Source of the DNA: Paraburkholderia bryophila
GTDB taxonomy: Bacteria; Pseudomonadota; Gammaproteobacteria; Burkholderiales; Burkholderiaceae
Assembly: GCF_013409255.1 (NCBI RefSeq)
Contig: NZ_JACCAS010000001.1
Location: 3,472,001-3,536,000, forward strand
Direction of reading: 5' to 3'
Length of the DNA: 64,000 nucleotides
The position numbers and the translations under genes are program-made. This document shows positions 28,863 through 38,531 of this stretch, piece by piece. Numbering within the stretch: position 1 is the first letter of the stretch; each line of letters opens with the position of its first letter. Below the pieces are notes generated by a model that did no database searches, was not told where the DNA came from, and was given only the letters and a program-made list of their open reading frames with translations.

Positions 28863-29573
28863 CTATGCCCGCCGGCCGGCAGCGTCCTGGCGATCGGCAT
28901 CGAGGCCGGCTTCGCGGCTCTCTTCGCGGCAGCGTTCCAGCAGCGCTTCGAGCGCGCGATCCGGCATGCCGCTTTCGCGCAAGGCGTCGACAGTGCGGCT
29001 GACGTAATCGAGCGTGGTGCCGTAGCGTCCGCACGCGCAGCCGAACACGGTTTTGACGACGTCGTCGCGCAGTTTGCCGGTGTAGCTCGCCACGTCGCGG
29101 CGCATCACGAACGCCAGCGCGTCGACGCGCCGGCCGTCGGCGAGTATGCACGGCAGCCACGCCGGGCGGTACGAGCCCATGGCCATTTCGCGGCGCCACA
29201 AGGCTTCCAGATGCGGCATCGCGCCGTCGGCGGCGACGCGAAACGCGATGCCGGTGCACGAGCCGCCGCGATCGAGCGCGAGCACGAGGCCCGGTTGCTC
29301 GGGCGTGCCGCGATTCACACGCGACCACAAATACAGTCCACGGTGATAGCCGTGCACTTTCGAGCGGCTGGCTTCGGCGGTGGGCAGGCCGGGATTCCAG
29401 ATCAGCGAGCCATAGCCGAAGAGCCAGAGATCGCTCTTCCGGTCCCAGTCGCGCAGTGTGCAGTCGAGCGACGCGCGCAATTCCTCGTCCGTCAGCAGCC
29501 TCGATTCGCCGAGCGCCGGCGGGTAGTCCGGGCAGGGTGTGCGGGTCGCGGCTTCGGGGGCGGAGGTACTCAC
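28863..29573 (-). CDS. chaC: Glutathione-specific gamma-glutamylcyclotransferase, ChaC family
   Basis: This 236-residue protein splits glutathione into 5-oxoproline and Cys-Gly. The family's substrate loop DLWLFGYGSLIWNPG is near residues 48-62; ECRVHGYHRGLYL-like SKVHGYHRGLYLWS and YRPAWLPC follow. The gene starts with GTG and ends with an Ala/Arg-rich tail. It sits inside the ybeY-corC interval of an otherwise conserved operon, 31 bp behind ybeY. A 277-bp gap then precedes corC, in which I see no gene. Confidence 0.85.
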   Translation of the reverse strand: MSTSAPEAATRTPCPDYPPALGESRLLTDEELRASLDCTLRDWDRKSDLWLFGYGSLIWNPGLPTAEASRSKVHGYHRGLYLWSRVNRGTPEQPGLVLALDRGGSCTGIAFRVAADGAMPHLEALWRREMAMGSYRPAWLPCILADGRRVDALAFVMRRDVASYTGKLRDDVVKTVFGCACGRYGTTLDYVSRTVDALRESGMPDRALEALLERCREESREAGLDADRQDAAGRRA

Positions 29574-29604
29574 GGCGTGCTTTCGGCGAGATTAAGTGGG
29601 GTGG

Positions 29605-30066
29605 TTACAGGTAGGGATCGGGAAAGCCGAGTTTGCCGAGAATCTCGGTTTCGATCGCTTCCATTTCCTCGGCTTCTTCTTCGACTTCGTGGTCGTAACC
29701 CTGCGCGTGCAGCGTGCCGTGCACCAGCAGATGTGCATAGTGCGTGAGCAGCGGCTTGCCCTGTTCGGCGGCTTCTTTTTCCACCACCGGGCAGCACAGG
29801 ATCAGGTCGCCCGTGACCGGATCGTCTTCCGTCTCGGCATAGGCGAAGGTCAGCACATTGGTCGAGTAATCTTTGCCGCGATAGGTGCGGTTCAGCGTGC
29901 GGCCTTCTTCGGCGTCGACGAAGCGCACCGTCAGCTCGCCGTCCGCGAACAGCGCCGCCTTGATCCAGCCGGCCACCGTGGCGCGTGGCAGCAGCGCCTT
30001 GTGTTCCGGCCAGGTCTTGGCAGCGGGGAATTGCAGATTCAACGTCAGTTTCGGGGCGCGGCTCAT
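29605..30066 (-). CDS. ybeY: Endoribonuclease YbeY, rRNA maturation factor
   Basis: This 153-residue metal-dependent RNase acts in 16S rRNA 3' processing and ribosome quality control. The zinc motif [11 protein letters not shown] (three His) is near residues 115-125, and the conserved Arg sits in [16 protein letters not shown]. phoH lies 61 bp upstream on the same strand, as in E. coli (ybeZ-ybeY), so they probably act together. Confidence 0.95.
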   Translation of the reverse strand: MSRAPKLTLNLQFPAAKTWPEHKALLPRATVAGWIKAALFADGELTVRFVDAEEGRTLNRTYRGKDYSTNVLTFAYAETEDDPVTGDLILCCPVVEKEAAEQGKPLLTHYAHLLVHGTLHAQGYDHEVEEEAEEMEAIETEILGKLGFPDPYL

Positions 30067-30127
30067 GCTGATTGGATGTATTGCGGTTTTTGCAGCGGTG
30101 TAAAAGAACAACGCAGATCAGCGCGGA

Positions 30128-31210
30128 TCAGCGTGAATCGGCCGGACCGGCGGTTTTCTGCGCATGCGCATCGTACGCCTCCACAATCCGCGCGACCAGC
30201 GGATGCCGCACCACGTCCGCGCTGGTAAAGCGCGTGAGCGCAATGCCGCGCACGTCCGAGAGCACCTGCTGCGCTTCGTTCAGCCCGCTCTTGTGGCCGC
30301 GCGGCAAATCGACCTGAGTCGTGTCGCCGGTCACCACCGCTTTCGAGCCGAAGCCGATCCGCGTGAGGAACATCTTCATCTGTTCGGGCGTGGTGTTCTG
30401 CGCCTCGTCGAGGATGATGAACGCGTGGTTCAGCGTGCGGCCGCGCATGTAGGCGAGCGGCGCGATTTCGATCATCTGCCGCTCGAACATCTTGGCGGTT
30501 TTGTCGAAGCCGAGCAGGTCGTACAGCGCGTCGTACAACGGCCGCAGATACGGGTCGACCTTCTGCGCCAGATCGCCCGGCAGGAAGCCCAGACGCTCGC
30601 CCGCTTCCACGGCCGGCCGCGTCAGCACGATGCGTTTGACCTGATCGCGTTCGAGCGCGTCCACCGCGCAGGCCACCGCGAGGTAGGTCTTGCCCGTGCC
30701 GGCCGGACCGATGCCGAAGGTGACGTCGTGGGCGATGATCTGCTTCAGATACTCGCGCTGCGCCGGCGTGCGGCCGCGCAGATCGGCGCGCCGCGTGTAC
30801 AGCTTCGGGCCGAGTTCTTCGAGGTCGTCTTCGGCGGTGTCGGCGGGCTGGTCGAACGGATGGTCGGGATTGCCCGGGAAACGCGCATCGACCGCTTCGT
30901 CGCCGTTCGTGCCGCTACCGTTGCCGTTCGGCCGATGCCGCGCCGGATGTCGCACCTCGATGAGCGCGAGCTGGATGTCGTCGATCGACAGCGGCGCGCG
31001 CGCCTTCTCGTAGAAGTTTTCGAGCGCGGTGAGCGCGAGTTTCGCGCCGCGCCCGCGAATCGTGATGCGATGGGCTCGGCGTTGCAGCGTCACGTCGAGC
31101 GCCTGCTCGATCTGCCGCAGGTTTTCGTCGAGCGGTCCGCAGAGGTTGGCGAGCCGCGCGTTGTCGTCGCGCGGTGCGGTGAATTCCAGATGCTGCTGAG
31201 TGGTCTTCAA
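30128..31210 (-). CDS. ybeZ: PhoH-like ATPase (YbeZ)
   Basis: This 360-residue PhoH-family P-loop ATPase is thought to be the helicase-like partner of YbeY. Walker [12 protein letters not shown] is near residue 165 and Walker [13 protein letters not shown] near 262. An acidic, low-complexity linker (about residues 95-130) separates a KH-like N-terminal domain from the ATPase. The start appears to be TTG ([10 protein letters not shown]) with a weak ribosome site, which may reduce its yield relative to miaB. Confidence 0.93.
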   Translation of the reverse strand: MKTTQQHLEFTAPRDDNARLANLCGPLDENLRQIEQALDVTLQRRAHRITIRGRGAKLALTALENFYEKARAPLSIDDIQLALIEVRHPARHRPNGNGSGTNGDEAVDARFPGNPDHPFDQPADTAEDDLEELGPKLYTRRADLRGRTPAQREYLKQIIAHDVTFGIGPAGTGKTYLAVACAVDALERDQVKRIVLTRPAVEAGERLGFLPGDLAQKVDPYLRPLYDALYDLLGFDKTAKMFERQMIEIAPLAYMRGRTLNHAFIILDEAQNTTPEQMKMFLTRIGFGSKAVVTGDTTQVDLPRGHKSGLNEAQQVLSDVRGIALTRFTSADVVRHPLVARIVEAYDAHAQKTAGPADSR

Positions 31211-31287
31211 GGCGGTGGTTCGATCCTGTCGGTTTCGATACGCGGAGTGGGCGGCGCGGTTCGCGCTGCGGGTTACGTTACTGTCGC

Positions 31288-32661
31288 TCAGTGGGTCGTG
31301 GCGGGCGCGTCGTCATGCACCAGCACCAGCTCGCCACGCAGCGAATGGGGGTACGCATGGACGATTTTCACGTCCACCATCTGGCCGATCAGCCGCGCGT
31401 GCGACGCGATCGGCGCCGGGAAATTCACCACCCGGTTGTTCTCGGTGCGGCCCGCGAGTTCGTTCGGGTCCTTGCGCGCCGGGCGCTCGACCAGAATGCG
31501 CTCGATCTTGCCGACCATCGAATCGCTGATGCGCTGCACGTTTTCTTCGATCGTAGCCTGCAGATGTTGCAGGCGTTTGAGCTTCACTTCGCGCGGCGTG
31601 TCGTCGTGCAGATTCGCGGCCGGCGTGCCCGGACGCGGGCTGTAGATGAACGAGAAGCTGGTGTCGTACTGCATCTCGTGCACGAGCGTCATCATCTTGT
31701 CGAAGTCTTCCTCGGTCTCGCCGGGGAAGCCGACGATCATGTCGGTGGACAGCGACAGGTCAGGGCGAATCGCGCGCAGCTTGCGAATCACCGACTTGTA
31801 TTCGAGCACCGTGTAGCCGCGCTTCATGGCCATCAGAATGCGGTCGGAGCCGTGCTGCACCGGCAGATGCAGATGGCTGACGAGCTTCGGCACCTTCGCG
31901 TAGGCGTCGATCAGGCGCTGCGTGAATTCCTTCGGATGCGACGTGGTGTAGCGAATCCGTTCGATGCCCGGAATATCGGCGACGTATTCGATCAGTTGAG
32001 CGAAGTCGGCGATTTCGGTCGAGCCGAGCGTGATGCCGGCACGGTACGCGTTCACATTCTGGCCGAGCAGCGTGACTTCACGCACGCCCTGGTCGGCGAG
32101 GCCGGCGATTTCGGTCAGCACGTCGTCGAGCGGGCGCGACACTTCTTCGCCGCGCGTGTACGGCACGACGCAGTAGCTGCAGTACTTGCTGCAGCCTTCC
32201 ATGATCGACACGAACGCGCTCGGACCGTCCACGCGTGCCGGCGGCAGGTGATCGAACTTTTCGATTTCCGGGAACGAGATGTCGACTTGCGGGCGGCCAG
32301 TTTCACGGCGCTTGTCGATCATTTGCGGCAGACGGTGCAGCGTTTGCGGACCGAACACCAGATCCACGTACGGCGCGCGCGCCACGATCGAGGCACCTTC
32401 CTGGCTTGCCACACAACCGCCCACGCCGATGATCAGATTCGGGTTCGCTTCTTTCAATTCGCGCACGCGGCCGAGTTCGGAGAAGACCTTCTCCTGCGCT
32501 TTTTCGCGCACCGAACAGGTGTTGAACAGAATCACGTCGGCGTCTTCCGGCGTGTCGGTCTTGACGAGTCCTTCAGCCGCGCCGAGTACGTCGACCATTT
32601 TGTCGGAGTCGTACTCGTTCATCTGGCAGCCATACGTCTTTACATAAACTTTCTTGGTCAT
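31288..32661 (-). CDS. miaB: tRNA-2-methylthio-N6-dimethylallyladenosine synthase
   Basis: This 457-residue radical-SAM methylthiotransferase modifies A37 of tRNAs reading U-starting codons. The N-terminal UPF0004 cysteines include [14 protein letters not shown] and [11 protein letters not shown]. The radical SAM motif is [15 protein letters not shown] (CxxxCxxC) near 155-169, and a TRAM domain ends the protein. The start is [11 protein letters not shown]. It is the first gene of the miaB-ybeZ-ybeY-chaC-corC-lnt run. Confidence 0.96.
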   Translation of the reverse strand: MTKKVYVKTYGCQMNEYDSDKMVDVLGAAEGLVKTDTPEDADVILFNTCSVREKAQEKVFSELGRVRELKEANPNLIIGVGGCVASQEGASIVARAPYVDLVFGPQTLHRLPQMIDKRRETGRPQVDISFPEIEKFDHLPPARVDGPSAFVSIMEGCSKYCSYCVVPYTRGEEVSRPLDDVLTEIAGLADQGVREVTLLGQNVNAYRAGITLGSTEIADFAQLIEYVADIPGIERIRYTTSHPKEFTQRLIDAYAKVPKLVSHLHLPVQHGSDRILMAMKRGYTVLEYKSVIRKLRAIRPDLSLSTDMIVGFPGETEEDFDKMMTLVHEMQYDTSFSFIYSPRPGTPAANLHDDTPREVKLKRLQHLQATIEENVQRISDSMVGKIERILVERPARKDPNELAGRTENNRVVNFPAPIASHARLIGQMVDVKIVHAYPHSLRGELVLVHDDAPATTH

Positions 32662-32755
32662 CGAATTTCGCCGGTCGCAGTGGTTAACCTGGGGGCGTCT
32701 TTTAAAAGGTGGAGTGGGGGCGAAACATGCAGGCAAGGTGCTGCGTAACTCAATA

Positions 32756-33739
32756 TTATAGCCCTTCAACGGCCGGGCTTTCCGCGCCCGCGTTGCCGCG
32801 CGGCCGCTCCGGCGGCAAGCCCAGCAGGCTTTCCAGTTCGCCCGAAACCTGCGCGAAGCGCTCGCTCAGGAAATCCAGCAACACGCGCACGCGCGGCGCC
32901 ATGAAGCGGTTGCGGTGGTAAAGCGCGTGCAGCGGCGCGTCGGGATAGCGCCAGTCGGGCAGCAGCACTTTCAGGCCGTCGGCGCGCAGATCCGCTTCCA
33001 CATCCCACATCGACTTGATCACGATGCCGTAGCCGCGCAGCGCCCATTCGCGGGCGACCGCGCCGTCGTTGGTCTCGCGGGCGGTTTCGAACGGCACCGT
33101 GTAGTGCTGCGTTTCGTCGCCGCGCGTGAAGCGCCACTCGTTCGCGAGGCCGGTCGCGGTGCCCAGCACGATGCAATCGAAATTGGCGAGATCGAGCGGA
33201 TCTTTCGGCTCGCCCTTGCGCGCGATGTAATCCGGCGACGCGCACAGCACGCGCCGGTTCGGCGCCAGCTTGCGGGCCACCAGCGAACTGTCTTGCGGTA
33301 CGCCGAAGCGGATCGCCAGATCGATGTCTTCCTGTACCAGATTCGACAGCGAGTCCGACAGCGTCAGCGCGAACGTTACCTCCGGGTAAAGCGCGTTGAA
33401 CTCGTCGAGCCAGTGCATTAGCAGATTGCGGCCGAAATCCGACGTCGCGGAAATGCGCACCTTGCCGCGCACCACGCCCTGACCCGCTTGCAGCGCGGCT
33501 TCGGCGTCGTCGAGTGATTGCAGCGCCTGGCGGCAGCAGTTCAGGTAGAGGCGGCCTTCATCGGTCAGCCGGAGCTGGCGGGTGGTGCGCTCGAATAAAC
33601 GCGCTTTCAGCCCGGCTTCCAGTTTGGCGAGGCGCGCGCTCGCGGCGGCCGGCGTCAAACCCATCTTGCGGCCCGCCGCCGACAGGCTGCCCTGCTGCGC
33701 CGCTTCGACGAAGAGGCGGATGTCACCAAGGTTATCCAT
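32756..33739 (-). CDS. LysR family transcriptional regulator
   Basis: This 327-residue regulator opens [23 protein letters not shown] with the winged helix in residues 1-60, followed by a periplasmic-binding-like effector domain. The upstream 12 codons belong to an open extension over the operator and are not used. The gene is divergent from the VOC and MFS genes at 33862-35448, and a 9-bp inverted repeat lies in the gap, so it probably controls them. The effector is unknown. Confidence 0.9.
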   Translation of the reverse strand: MDNLGDIRLFVEAAQQGSLSAAGRKMGLTPAAASARLAKLEAGLKARLFERTTRQLRLTDEGRLYLNCCRQALQSLDDAEAALQAGQGVVRGKVRISATSDFGRNLLMHWLDEFNALYPEVTFALTLSDSLSNLVQEDIDLAIRFGVPQDSSLVARKLAPNRRVLCASPDYIARKGEPKDPLDLANFDCIVLGTATGLANEWRFTRGDETQHYTVPFETARETNDGAVAREWALRGYGIVIKSMWDVEADLRADGLKVLLPDWRYPDAPLHALYHRNRFMAPRVRVLLDFLSERFAQVSGELESLLGLPPERPRGNAGAESPAVEGL

Positions 33740-33759
33740 CGCGTGGCTTTCAAAAATAA

Positions 33760-33795
33760 TTTGATAATGCTTCAAATGCTACGCCAATTATCAAA
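33760..33795. promoter_or_regulatory. Inverted repeat in the lysR-VOC divergent promoter region
   Basis: TTTGATAAT (33760-33768) and ATTATCAAA (33787-33795) are perfect 9-bp arms with an 18-bp spacer. Arm length and placement 21 bp upstream of the lysR ATG fit a LysR-type control site. Confidence 0.55.
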
Positions 33796-33861
33796 CCGTC
33801 GCTCAGCGCCGACAATCCACTCCTCGAAAACCCTAATGCCTTGCGCTGAGGCGCCCACGCC

Positions 33862-34263
33862 ATGCAACTCGATCACGCAACGATCGTTACCGCCGACCTC
33901 GACACCGCCCGACGTTTTTTCGTCGATGTCGTGGGGCTGGTCGACGGCGCGCGTCCGCCGTTTTCGATCGATGGTTACTGGCTGTACGCGAACGCCAGCC
34001 GGCCGGTGATCCATCTGATCGACGCGACGGTGCCTGCCGTGACGGGCCGAGCGGCACCGCGTATCGACCACATTGCGTTCCGGCTGGAGAACGCCGCCGA
34101 GTGGCAGGCGCTGCTCGGGCGTCTGCACGCCACCGGCGTGGAGTACCAAAGCGCGCAGGTGCCGCAGATGGGACCGCAACCCGCCGAAGTGCAGCTCTTC
34201 GTGGCGCTCGCGCCGGGCGTCGTCATCGAATTCGTGACGGCGCTGCAGCACGCTCAATCTTGA
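33862..34263 (+). CDS. VOC family (glyoxalase/dioxygenase-like) protein
   Basis: This 133-residue protein is one vicinal-oxygen-chelate fold. QLDHATIVTADLDTARRFFVDVVGL at residues 2-26 supplies the first metal ligand His, PRIDHIAFRLEN the second. The exact reaction (isomerase, lyase, dioxygenase or antibiotic-binding) cannot be read from the sequence. It is 18 bp ahead of the MFS exporter gene, so a role in handling the same toxic compound is a reasonable inference. Confidence 0.82.
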   Translation: MQLDHATIVTADLDTARRFFVDVVGLVDGARPPFSIDGYWLYANASRPVIHLIDATVPAVTGRAAPRIDHIAFRLENAAEWQALLGRLHATGVEYQSAQVPQMGPQPAEVQLFVALAPGVVIEFVTALQHAQS

Positions 34264-34281
34264 TTCATGGAGGTTTAAAAA

Positions 34282-35448
34282 ATGCCCATTCCATTACTTG
34301 CGCTAGCCATTAGCGCCTTCGCGATCGGTACGACCGAATTCGTCATCATGGGCTTACTGCCCGACGTCGCGCGCGATCTGTCCGTGTCGATTCCGTCGGC
34401 GGGTTTGCTGGTGAGCGGCTATGCGCTCGGCGTCGCAGTCGGTGCGCCGCTGCTGGCGGTCGTCACCAGCAAGATGCCGCGCAAGCTCGCGTTGCAACTG
34501 CTGATGGGCGTGTTCATCGTCGGCAATACGCTGTGCGCGATCGCGTCCAGCTATTCCGTGCTGATGATCGCGCGGGTCGTGACTTCGTTCGCGCACGGCT
34601 CGTTCTTCGGGATCGGCGCAGTGGTGGCGGCGTCGCTGGTGTCGGCTGAAAAGCGGGCCAGCGCGATCGCGCTGATGTTCACCGGCTTGACGCTCGCCAA
34701 TGTGCTCGGCGTGCCGTTCGGCACCTTCGTCGGTCAGGAATTCGGCTGGCGCGCGGCGTTCTGGATTGTTAGCGTGTTCGGCGTGCTGTCGCTGGCAGGT
34801 GTGTCGCTGCTGGTGCCGAATCGTCATGACGCCGGTCCGGTCGGTCTCGGTCATGAAGTGCGCGTGCTGAAGGACCCGCAAGTCTGGACCGCGCTCGCGA
34901 CGACCGTGCTTGGCTTCGGCGGCGTGTTCGTGGTGTTCACCTATATCGCGCCGATTCTCGAGCAGGTGAGCGGTTTCTCGCCGCGCGGCGTGACGTTGAT
35001 TCTGGTGCTGTTCGGCGTGGGGCTCACGATCGGCAACACGGTGGGCGGCAAGCTCGCGGACCGCGCGCTGATGCCTTCGCTGATGGGCATTCTGGTCGCG
35101 CTGGCGGTGGTGATGGCGATTTTCGCGCGCACCAGCCATTCGCAGGTGGCGGCGGCGATCACGATCTTCGTGTGGGGTATCGCGGCGTTCGCGACGGTGC
35201 CGCCGTTGCAGATGCGGGTGGTCGAGAAGGCGGCCGCGGCGCCGAATCTGGCGTCGACGTTGAATATCGGCGCGTTCAATGTGGGCAATGCGGGCGGAGC
35301 GTGGCTGGGTGGATTGGTGATCAACCACGGGCATTCGCTGGATACGTTGCCGTGGGTCGCGGCGGCGGTCAGTGTGGTGGCTTTGTTGTTGACCTGGTTT
35401 GCCGCGCGGATGGATGCGCCGGGTTCGGCGGTGGCGCAGCGGGCTTAA
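34282..35448 (+). CDS. MFS transporter, DHA1 efflux family (YdhP/AraJ-like)
   Basis: This 388-residue inner-membrane protein has about twelve hydrophobic segments. The opening LAISAFAIGTTEFVIMGLLP and GKLADRALMPSLMG (motif A-like between helices 6 and 8) are typical of the DHA1 sugar/drug efflux group. GGAGG is placed ahead of the ATG. Cotranscription with the VOC gene and the divergent LysR gene suggest inducible export of a small molecule. Confidence 0.88.
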   Translation: MPIPLLALAISAFAIGTTEFVIMGLLPDVARDLSVSIPSAGLLVSGYALGVAVGAPLLAVVTSKMPRKLALQLLMGVFIVGNTLCAIASSYSVLMIARVVTSFAHGSFFGIGAVVAASLVSAEKRASAIALMFTGLTLANVLGVPFGTFVGQEFGWRAAFWIVSVFGVLSLAGVSLLVPNRHDAGPVGLGHEVRVLKDPQVWTALATTVLGFGGVFVVFTYIAPILEQVSGFSPRGVTLILVLFGVGLTIGNTVGGKLADRALMPSLMGILVALAVVMAIFARTSHSQVAAAITIFVWGIAAFATVPPLQMRVVEKAAAAPNLASTLNIGAFNVGNAGGAWLGGLVINHGHSLDTLPWVAAAVSVVALLLTWFAARMDAPGSAVAQRA

Positions 35449-35617
35449 AAACTGGCGCGGCGGCGCATATGAAAAATTCGCACAAGCTTTGCGAGAATCG
35501 TCCTCCGCAATGCTGATAACAGTGTGAAGATAACTTCGTTGGGCGTGGCCAATCGCGATGCTATCTTGCTTCCACTAACTGCTTGCCCGCCGTCCGGCGG
35601 CGCTCCTGGAGGCAATC

Positions 35618-36376
35618 ATGCATTCCCCGCTTGCGCTGGTTCGCGATCCCGCGGCTGACACCGCAGCGTCGCCGCGTGCCGCCGAACCTTTCGATGCACT
35701 CGAACATCTCGTCGGCGTGAATCTCGCCCGTTTGCGCGCCGAGCGGCAACTATCGCTCGACGCGTTGGCCCGCGCTTCCGGCGTCTCGCGCGCCATGCTC
35801 GCGCAGATCGAATCGGCGCGCAGCGTGCCGTCGATCAAAGTGCTGTGCAAGGTCGCCGCCGCGTTGAAAGTATCGGTCGCCGCGTTTCTGCGACGCCATG
35901 CGACCAACGGCTTCGAACACTTGCCGGCCGAGCGCTCGTCGCGGCTCGTCAGTGCCAACGGTCGCTATTCGGCGCGACCGCTTTATCCCGACGCCGAGCC
36001 GACCGTCGCCGAGTTTCACGAGTTGCGTATCGCGGCGTTGCATACCGAAGCCGGCACGCGCCGCGCGCCGGGCACGACGGTGAATCTCGTGGTCAGTGAA
36101 GGCACGCTCGAAGTCAGCGTGCACGACCAGCGTCAATTGCTCGCCACGGGCGACGCGATCGTGTTCGACGCCGACCAGCCGCACAGCCTGCGCAATCCGG
36201 GCGACACCGAAGCGCGCGCGTTTCGCGTGACGTTGAAGGCTGAAACGCCGCCGCGTTGGGACGTGCCGCCGTCGCACGAGACGGTGCGCGAAACGACGAC
36301 GCACGCCGCCGCGCGCGACACGACACATGAAGCACACGAAGCGCATGAACCGGCCCGCGAGGCCGCGCCAGTTTGA
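35618..36376 (+). CDS. XRE-family regulator with C-terminal cupin
   Basis: This 252-residue protein has a helix-turn-helix at about residues 28-82 (LARLRAERQLSLDALARASG and SRAMLAQIESARSVPSIKVL) and a cupin domain at about 125-205. This is the HTH-cupin class that senses small ligands, often controlling amino-acid or polyamine catabolism or transport. An unusual tail rich in His, Glu and Ala (THEAHEAHEPAREAAPV) ends it. GGAGG precedes the ATG. No neighbouring gene is an obvious target. Confidence 0.88.
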   Translation: MHSPLALVRDPAADTAASPRAAEPFDALEHLVGVNLARLRAERQLSLDALARASGVSRAMLAQIESARSVPSIKVLCKVAAALKVSVAAFLRRHATNGFEHLPAERSSRLVSANGRYSARPLYPDAEPTVAEFHELRIAALHTEAGTRRAPGTTVNLVVSEGTLEVSVHDQRQLLATGDAIVFDADQPHSLRNPGDTEARAFRVTLKAETPPRWDVPPSHETVRETTTHAAARDTTHEAHEAHEPAREAAPV

Positions 36377-36505
36377 CGTAGGTCCAGAACGGACGCGCTC
36401 CACACCGACCAGGTAGCGTTCTCCATCCGTTCAGTAGGGGTTGCGCTGCAGACCCGGCGTGACTGCTGTATGCTTTGCCAGCCGGTCGTTTCCGGCAATC
36501 AGTGC

Positions 36506-36684
36506 GTCTTCAGGGCGGGGTGAAATTCCCCACCGGCGGTATGCCGGCAGCGCGAAAGCGTGAGCCGGTGAGCCCGCGAGCGCCCGCATCGCGCGGTCTT
36601 TCGAGTCGGAAAGATCGCAGCGGGGTCAGCAGATCTGGTGAGAAGCCAGAGCCGACGGTCATAGTCCGGATGGAAGAAGATGTG
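36506..36684 (+). promoter_or_regulatory. FMN riboswitch (RFN element)
   Basis: The conserved RFN core is evident: TTCAGGGCGGGGTGAAATTC at the 5' side, CCCCACCGGCGGTATG, AGCCCGCGAGCG, GATCTGGTGAGAAGCCAGAG and AGCCGACGGTCATAGTCCG with GGATGGAAGAAGATG at the 3' end. It lies 135 bp upstream of ribB. A hairpin CCGCTC/GAGCGG (36712-36731) in the downstream stretch may belong to the expression platform. FMN binding should reduce ribB expression. Confidence 0.95.
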
Positions 36685-36817
36685 CAGATAGTCATGTTCG
36701 TTTCCGTGACGCCGCTCGCAATTTTGAGCGGTGCGCGAGCGTCGCTTTGCGCGGCGTTCAACGGCGCGTCTTTGTCTGTTTGCAATGCCCTGAAACGTTT
36801 TTCGCCCAACTTTTGCG

Positions 36818-37552
36818 ATGAGCGTTTCAATCATGACCTTTGCTACTTTTCCTGTTCCGTCGACGATTGCGGATGACGCTTTCCTCGATCTCCCGCTGCT
36901 CGCCACCGAACCCGTTCCGCCGCGTATCGCCGCCGCGTTGCAAGCCATGCGCGATGGCCGCGCCGTGGTTCTGCAAGACGACCACGACCGTGAGAACGAA
37001 GCCGATCTGATCGTCTCGGCCGAGCGTCTTTCCGTCGAAACCATGGCGTTGCTGATCCGCGAATGCAGCGGCATCGTCTGCCTGTGCCTGCCCGACGAGA
37101 AGATCCGCGCGCTCGAATTGCCGCCCATGGCGGTCAACAACGAAAGCCGTCACGGCACCGCGTTCACGGTCTCGATTGAAGCGCGCGACGGTGTGACGAC
37201 CGGCGTGTCCGCACTCGACCGCGTGACGACGATTCGCGCCGCGATCGCGGATAACGCGAAACCTGCCGACATCGTGCGTCCGGGTCACGTGTTCCCGTTG
37301 CGCGCGATGCCCGGCGGCGTGCTGGCGCGTCGCGGTCACACCGAAGGCACGGTGGACCTGGCGGTTCTCGCGGGTCTGAAACCGGCCGGCGTGCTGTGCG
37401 AACTGATGAACGCCGACGGCACGATGACGCGTGGCGCCGAGGTGGAGCGCTTCGCCGCGCAACACAATCTGCCGATGCTGACGATCGCCGAACTGGTGGA
37501 GTTTCGTCAGGCGCTGGCGCAGGCACGCGAGTGCGTGGCTGACGAGGCGTGA
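36818..37552 (+). CDS. ribB: 3,4-dihydroxy-2-butanone 4-phosphate synthase
   Basis: This enzyme makes the four-carbon precursor of riboflavin from ribulose 5-phosphate. The protein has 244 residues and one domain. [12 protein letters not shown] near residue 51 binds metal and phosphate, [12 protein letters not shown] and [11 protein letters not shown] follow. No GTP cyclohydrolase II domain is fused, unlike RibBA. The in-frame ATG at 36833 is another possible start; neither has a strong Shine-Dalgarno. It is controlled by the FMN riboswitch. Confidence 0.95.
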   Translation: MSVSIMTFATFPVPSTIADDAFLDLPLLATEPVPPRIAAALQAMRDGRAVVLQDDHDRENEADLIVSAERLSVETMALLIRECSGIVCLCLPDEKIRALELPPMAVNNESRHGTAFTVSIEARDGVTTGVSALDRVTTIRAAIADNAKPADIVRPGHVFPLRAMPGGVLARRGHTEGTVDLAVLAGLKPAGVLCELMNADGTMTRGAEVERFAAQHNLPMLTIAELVEFRQALAQARECVADEA

Positions 37553-37610
37553 TGAGGTGACGTCGCGCGGCGCATGATCACCTGATCACGTGCGTCGCGA
37601 GTGGAAATGC

Positions 37611-37647
37611 AAAAAGGCTGGCTCTCATCGAGAGCCAGCCTTTTTTT
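37611..37647 (+). terminator. ribB terminator
   Basis: AAAGGCTGGCTCTC pairs with GAGAGCCAGCCTTT and is followed by T residues; a long A run on the other side makes it usable for the convergent HAD gene too. Confidence 0.88.
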
Positions 37648-37666
37648 CTAAGCAACGGCCAAGCGC

Positions 37667-38353
37667 CTACGACTGCTGGTCGCCGAACTCACCGCGCACG
37701 CCGGCTTCCACCAGCGCGGGTAACTCATCCATGTGCTTCATGATGCGCGTCATGCCCATCTTGCGGAGCGCGTCCGCGTAACCGTCCGGAATATGGCTTG
37801 CGCCGACGAACGCGATCGTCTTCATGCCCGCCGCGCGCGCGGCGTTCAAACCCGCGACACTGTCCTCTACCACGACGCAGCGTGAAGGTTCCACGCCCAG
37901 CGTTTGCGCGGCGAACAGATAGACGTCGGGATAAGGCTTGGGCCGTGCCACTTGTTCGGCACTGAAAATCCGCTCGCCGAAAATCTGCTGTAAACCCGCG
38001 CGCCGCACCGACGCATGCACGCGCGCCATGCGGCTGTTCGACACGACGGCCGCCGGCAAGCTGACGCGCTGCAAGGCCTCGCGTACGCCATTGATCGGAC
38101 CGAGCGACGCCGCGAGTTCGAGCTCGACGCTGTGTTCGACGGTGTTCAGGAAATTCGCGGGCAACGCGATGTCGAAGGACTTCTCGATACCTTCGAGAAA
38201 GCGCGACATCTGCTGGCCAAACGCCGTTTTGACGACGGGTTCGAAGTCGAGGCCGGGGAAGGTCGCGTTGAGCGTGGCGAGCATCACGCGGTCGGCGATG
38301 ATTTCGCTGTCGACGAGTACGCCGTCGCAGTCACAGATGAGGTGGTCGATCAT
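37667..38353 (-). CDS. HAD family phosphatase (YieH/beta-PGM-like)
   Basis: This 228-residue hydrolase has HAD motif I HLICDCDGVLVDSE near residue 4 (two Asp), motif II VVSNSRM near 112, motif III Lys in RPKPYPDVYLFAA, and motif IV VVEDSVAGLNAARAAGM. The cap is of the alpha-helical beta-phosphoglucomutase type. E. coli YieH, a 6-phosphogluconate phosphatase, is the closest pattern I recall; substrate assignment is tentative. Start is MIDHLICDC. Confidence 0.85.
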   Translation of the reverse strand: MIDHLICDCDGVLVDSEIIADRVMLATLNATFPGLDFEPVVKTAFGQQMSRFLEGIEKSFDIALPANFLNTVEHSVELELAASLGPINGVREALQRVSLPAAVVSNSRMARVHASVRRAGLQQIFGERIFSAEQVARPKPYPDVYLFAAQTLGVEPSRCVVVEDSVAGLNAARAAGMKTIAFVGASHIPDGYADALRKMGMTRIMKHMDELPALVEAGVRGEFGDQQS

Positions 38354-38476
38354 GCTTGGGAACGGAAAGCGGAACGCGCATTGGCAAGACAGTTGCAAGC
38401 TCGTGCGCGCAGATTGAAAGCATCATGATACGTGCTTTGGCGTCGTCTGCGCGACGCCGCTCTCATTCCGCTGTCG

Positions 38477-38508
38477 CCGGGACGGCCCTCGGAGGACCAT
38501 CGTCCCGG
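38477..38508 (-). other. Hairpin downstream of glpF
   Basis: CCGGGACG and CGTCCCGG close an imperfect hairpin just after the glpF stop. No U-run follows on the minus strand, so it would protect the 3' end or act with Rho rather than as an intrinsic terminator. Confidence 0.4.
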
Positions 38509-38531
38509 CTTGAACCCGCTGTGCCGCGAGC

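Noticed and set aside
38477..38508. Intrinsic terminator of glpF
   Set aside because: The hairpin is imperfect and not followed by a U run on the minus strand; kept only as a hairpin.
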